64,000 nucleotides of DNA from BAIKAL-G1 sp943369525 (lineage in GTDB: Bacteria; Cyanobacteriota; Cyanobacteriia; PCC-6307; Cyanobiaceae), in contig CALRNL020000010.1 of assembly GCA_943369525.1 (NCBI GenBank), forward strand, positions 1-64,000, given 5' to 3'. This document shows positions 63,540-64,000 of this stretch, piece after piece. The notes under the pieces were generated by a model. It did not search any database and was not told the origin of the DNA. It saw nothing but the letters and a program-made list of their open reading frames with translations. Made by a program: the position numbers and the translations under genes. Every line of letters starts with the position of its first letter. The stretch's first letter is position 1.

Positions 63540-64000
63540 TGGCCCTCCCAGCGGCCCTTGGGCCCCAACCAGACCAGCCGCTAGGGCCAGCGCTTGCCCA
63601 GGCCCCGGGGGCCGGATCGGTTGGACCCGCAGCTGGGGATCCGGCGGTGCTGGGTGCGGGCGAGCGCCCTGGGGAGCTTCAGGGCGATGGGGCCAACCTG
63701 CAGCGGATGGCGGACGACCTTGATCGCCTGCTGGAGCTCCTGCCTGGGCCCGTGCGCCTGGCCCTGGCAGCGCCCGAGGCCCGTGACCAATTGCTGGAGG
63801 TGGTGCTGGATCTGGGCCGGATCCCGGAGGCCCGCTATCCCGGCCGGGCCCTGGCCCTGGGCACGGCGGTGATCGAGCGCCGGGATCTGGGGTCCGTGGT
63901 CGAGCAGCTGGGGTCCTTCGGCGGTGATAACCGGGCCGGGATTGAGCGCACCTTGCATCGCATCAGCGCCATCCGCAACCGCAGCGGCGAGATCGTCGGC
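63539..64000 (+). CDS. R3H/Ycf45-type ATPase protein (5' part)
   Basis: The last 154 codons visible begin with about 50 variable residues, then ADDLDRLLELLPGPVRLAL, LGRIPEARYPGRALALG and DNRAGIERTLHRISAIRNRS. This matches the N-terminus of cyanobacterial and plastid Ycf45/R3H single-stranded nucleic-acid-binding proteins with a P-loop ATPase domain. That ATPase and R3H part would lie past the right edge. It starts within the ldpA stop codon and is probably part of the same ndhN-ldpA transcript. Confidence 0.82.
   Translation, partial: MALPAALGPQPDQPLGPALAQAPGAGSVGPAAGDPAVLGAGERPGELQGDGANLQRMADDLDRLLELLPGPVRLALAAPEARDQLLEVVLDLGRIPEARYPGRALALGTAVIERRDLGSVVEQLGSFGGDNRAGIERTLHRISAIRNRSGEIVG

Overview
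The window is a GC-rich stretch of a cyanobacterial chromosome. psaA, psaB, psaL, psaI, the first codons of psbA, ndhN, ldpA, ferredoxin-dependent glutamate synthase, LL-diaminopimelate aminotransferase and an MPBQ-type methyltransferase together identify an oxygenic cyanobacterium. Compact genes, high GC and gene order suggest a Synechococcus/Cyanobium-like picocyanobacterium; this assignment is inference from memory, not a database search. Almost everything is core genome. No phage, transposase, CRISPR array or restriction cassette is recognisable.

Layout. 1-4.5 kb: the first 16 codons of psbA leave the left edge on the minus strand, divergent from a B12-binding radical SAM protein, followed by a minus-strand CPBP protease, clpS and dapL. 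4.6-10.9 kb: a second, two-domain radical SAM protein, then rne (behind a 454-base leader) and rnhB. 10.9-14.3 kb: a DUF1997 protein, pheA, the MPBQ/MSBQ methyltransferase and a LON-domain protein. 14.5-19.5 kb (minus): the str operon rpsL-rpsG-fusA-tuf-rpsJ, ending in a strong intrinsic terminator. 19.5-31.5 kb: an A-type Fe-S carrier-like protein, a phosphodiester glycosidase, Fd-GOGAT, lipA, tRNA-Pro(CGG), a CbiG-CobJ fusion and a proline-rich lipoprotein. 31.9-37.9 kb: psaA-psaB facing psaI-psaL, each unit with its own terminator. 37.9-44.3 kb: a mixed cell-envelope region with a small hypothetical protein, a GT2 glycosyltransferase, an NlpC/P60 peptidase divergent from a serine beta-lactamase-like protein, a 57-residue membrane protein, an AT-richer non-coding patch beside tRNA-Ser(GCT), alr and an HNH protein.

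44.4-61.5 kb is one long minus-strand S10-spc-alpha cluster running rplC-rplD-rplW-rplB-rpsS-rplV-rpsC-rplP-rpmC-rpsQ-rplN-rplX-rplE-rpsH-rplF-rplR-rpsE-rplO-secY-adk-rpmJ-rpsM-rpsK-rpoA-rplQ-truA-rplM-rpsI-rpmE-prfA. It is interrupted by a strong intrinsic terminator between rplO and secY, a weaker one between rplQ and truA, and another between rpmE and prfA. rpsN, rpmD and infA are absent from their usual bacterial places. 62-64 kb (plus): ndhN, ldpA and the start of an R3H/Ycf45-type protein.

The genes describe a phototroph's central machinery: both photosystem reaction centres, redox-linked nitrogen assimilation, cofactor synthesis (B12, lipoate, tocopherol/plastoquinone methylation), RNA decay and ribosome production. 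Several short genes (psbA start, psaI, rpmJ and a 57-residue membrane protein) were found by direct reading. The observations most worth a second look are TTACA-type motifs upstream of photosystem genes, the psbA/radical SAM pairing, the internal ribosomal terminator, the S10 leader with a 14-codon frame and hairpin, and a degenerate repeat behind glutamate synthase. I did not find a convincing undescribed multi-gene system.
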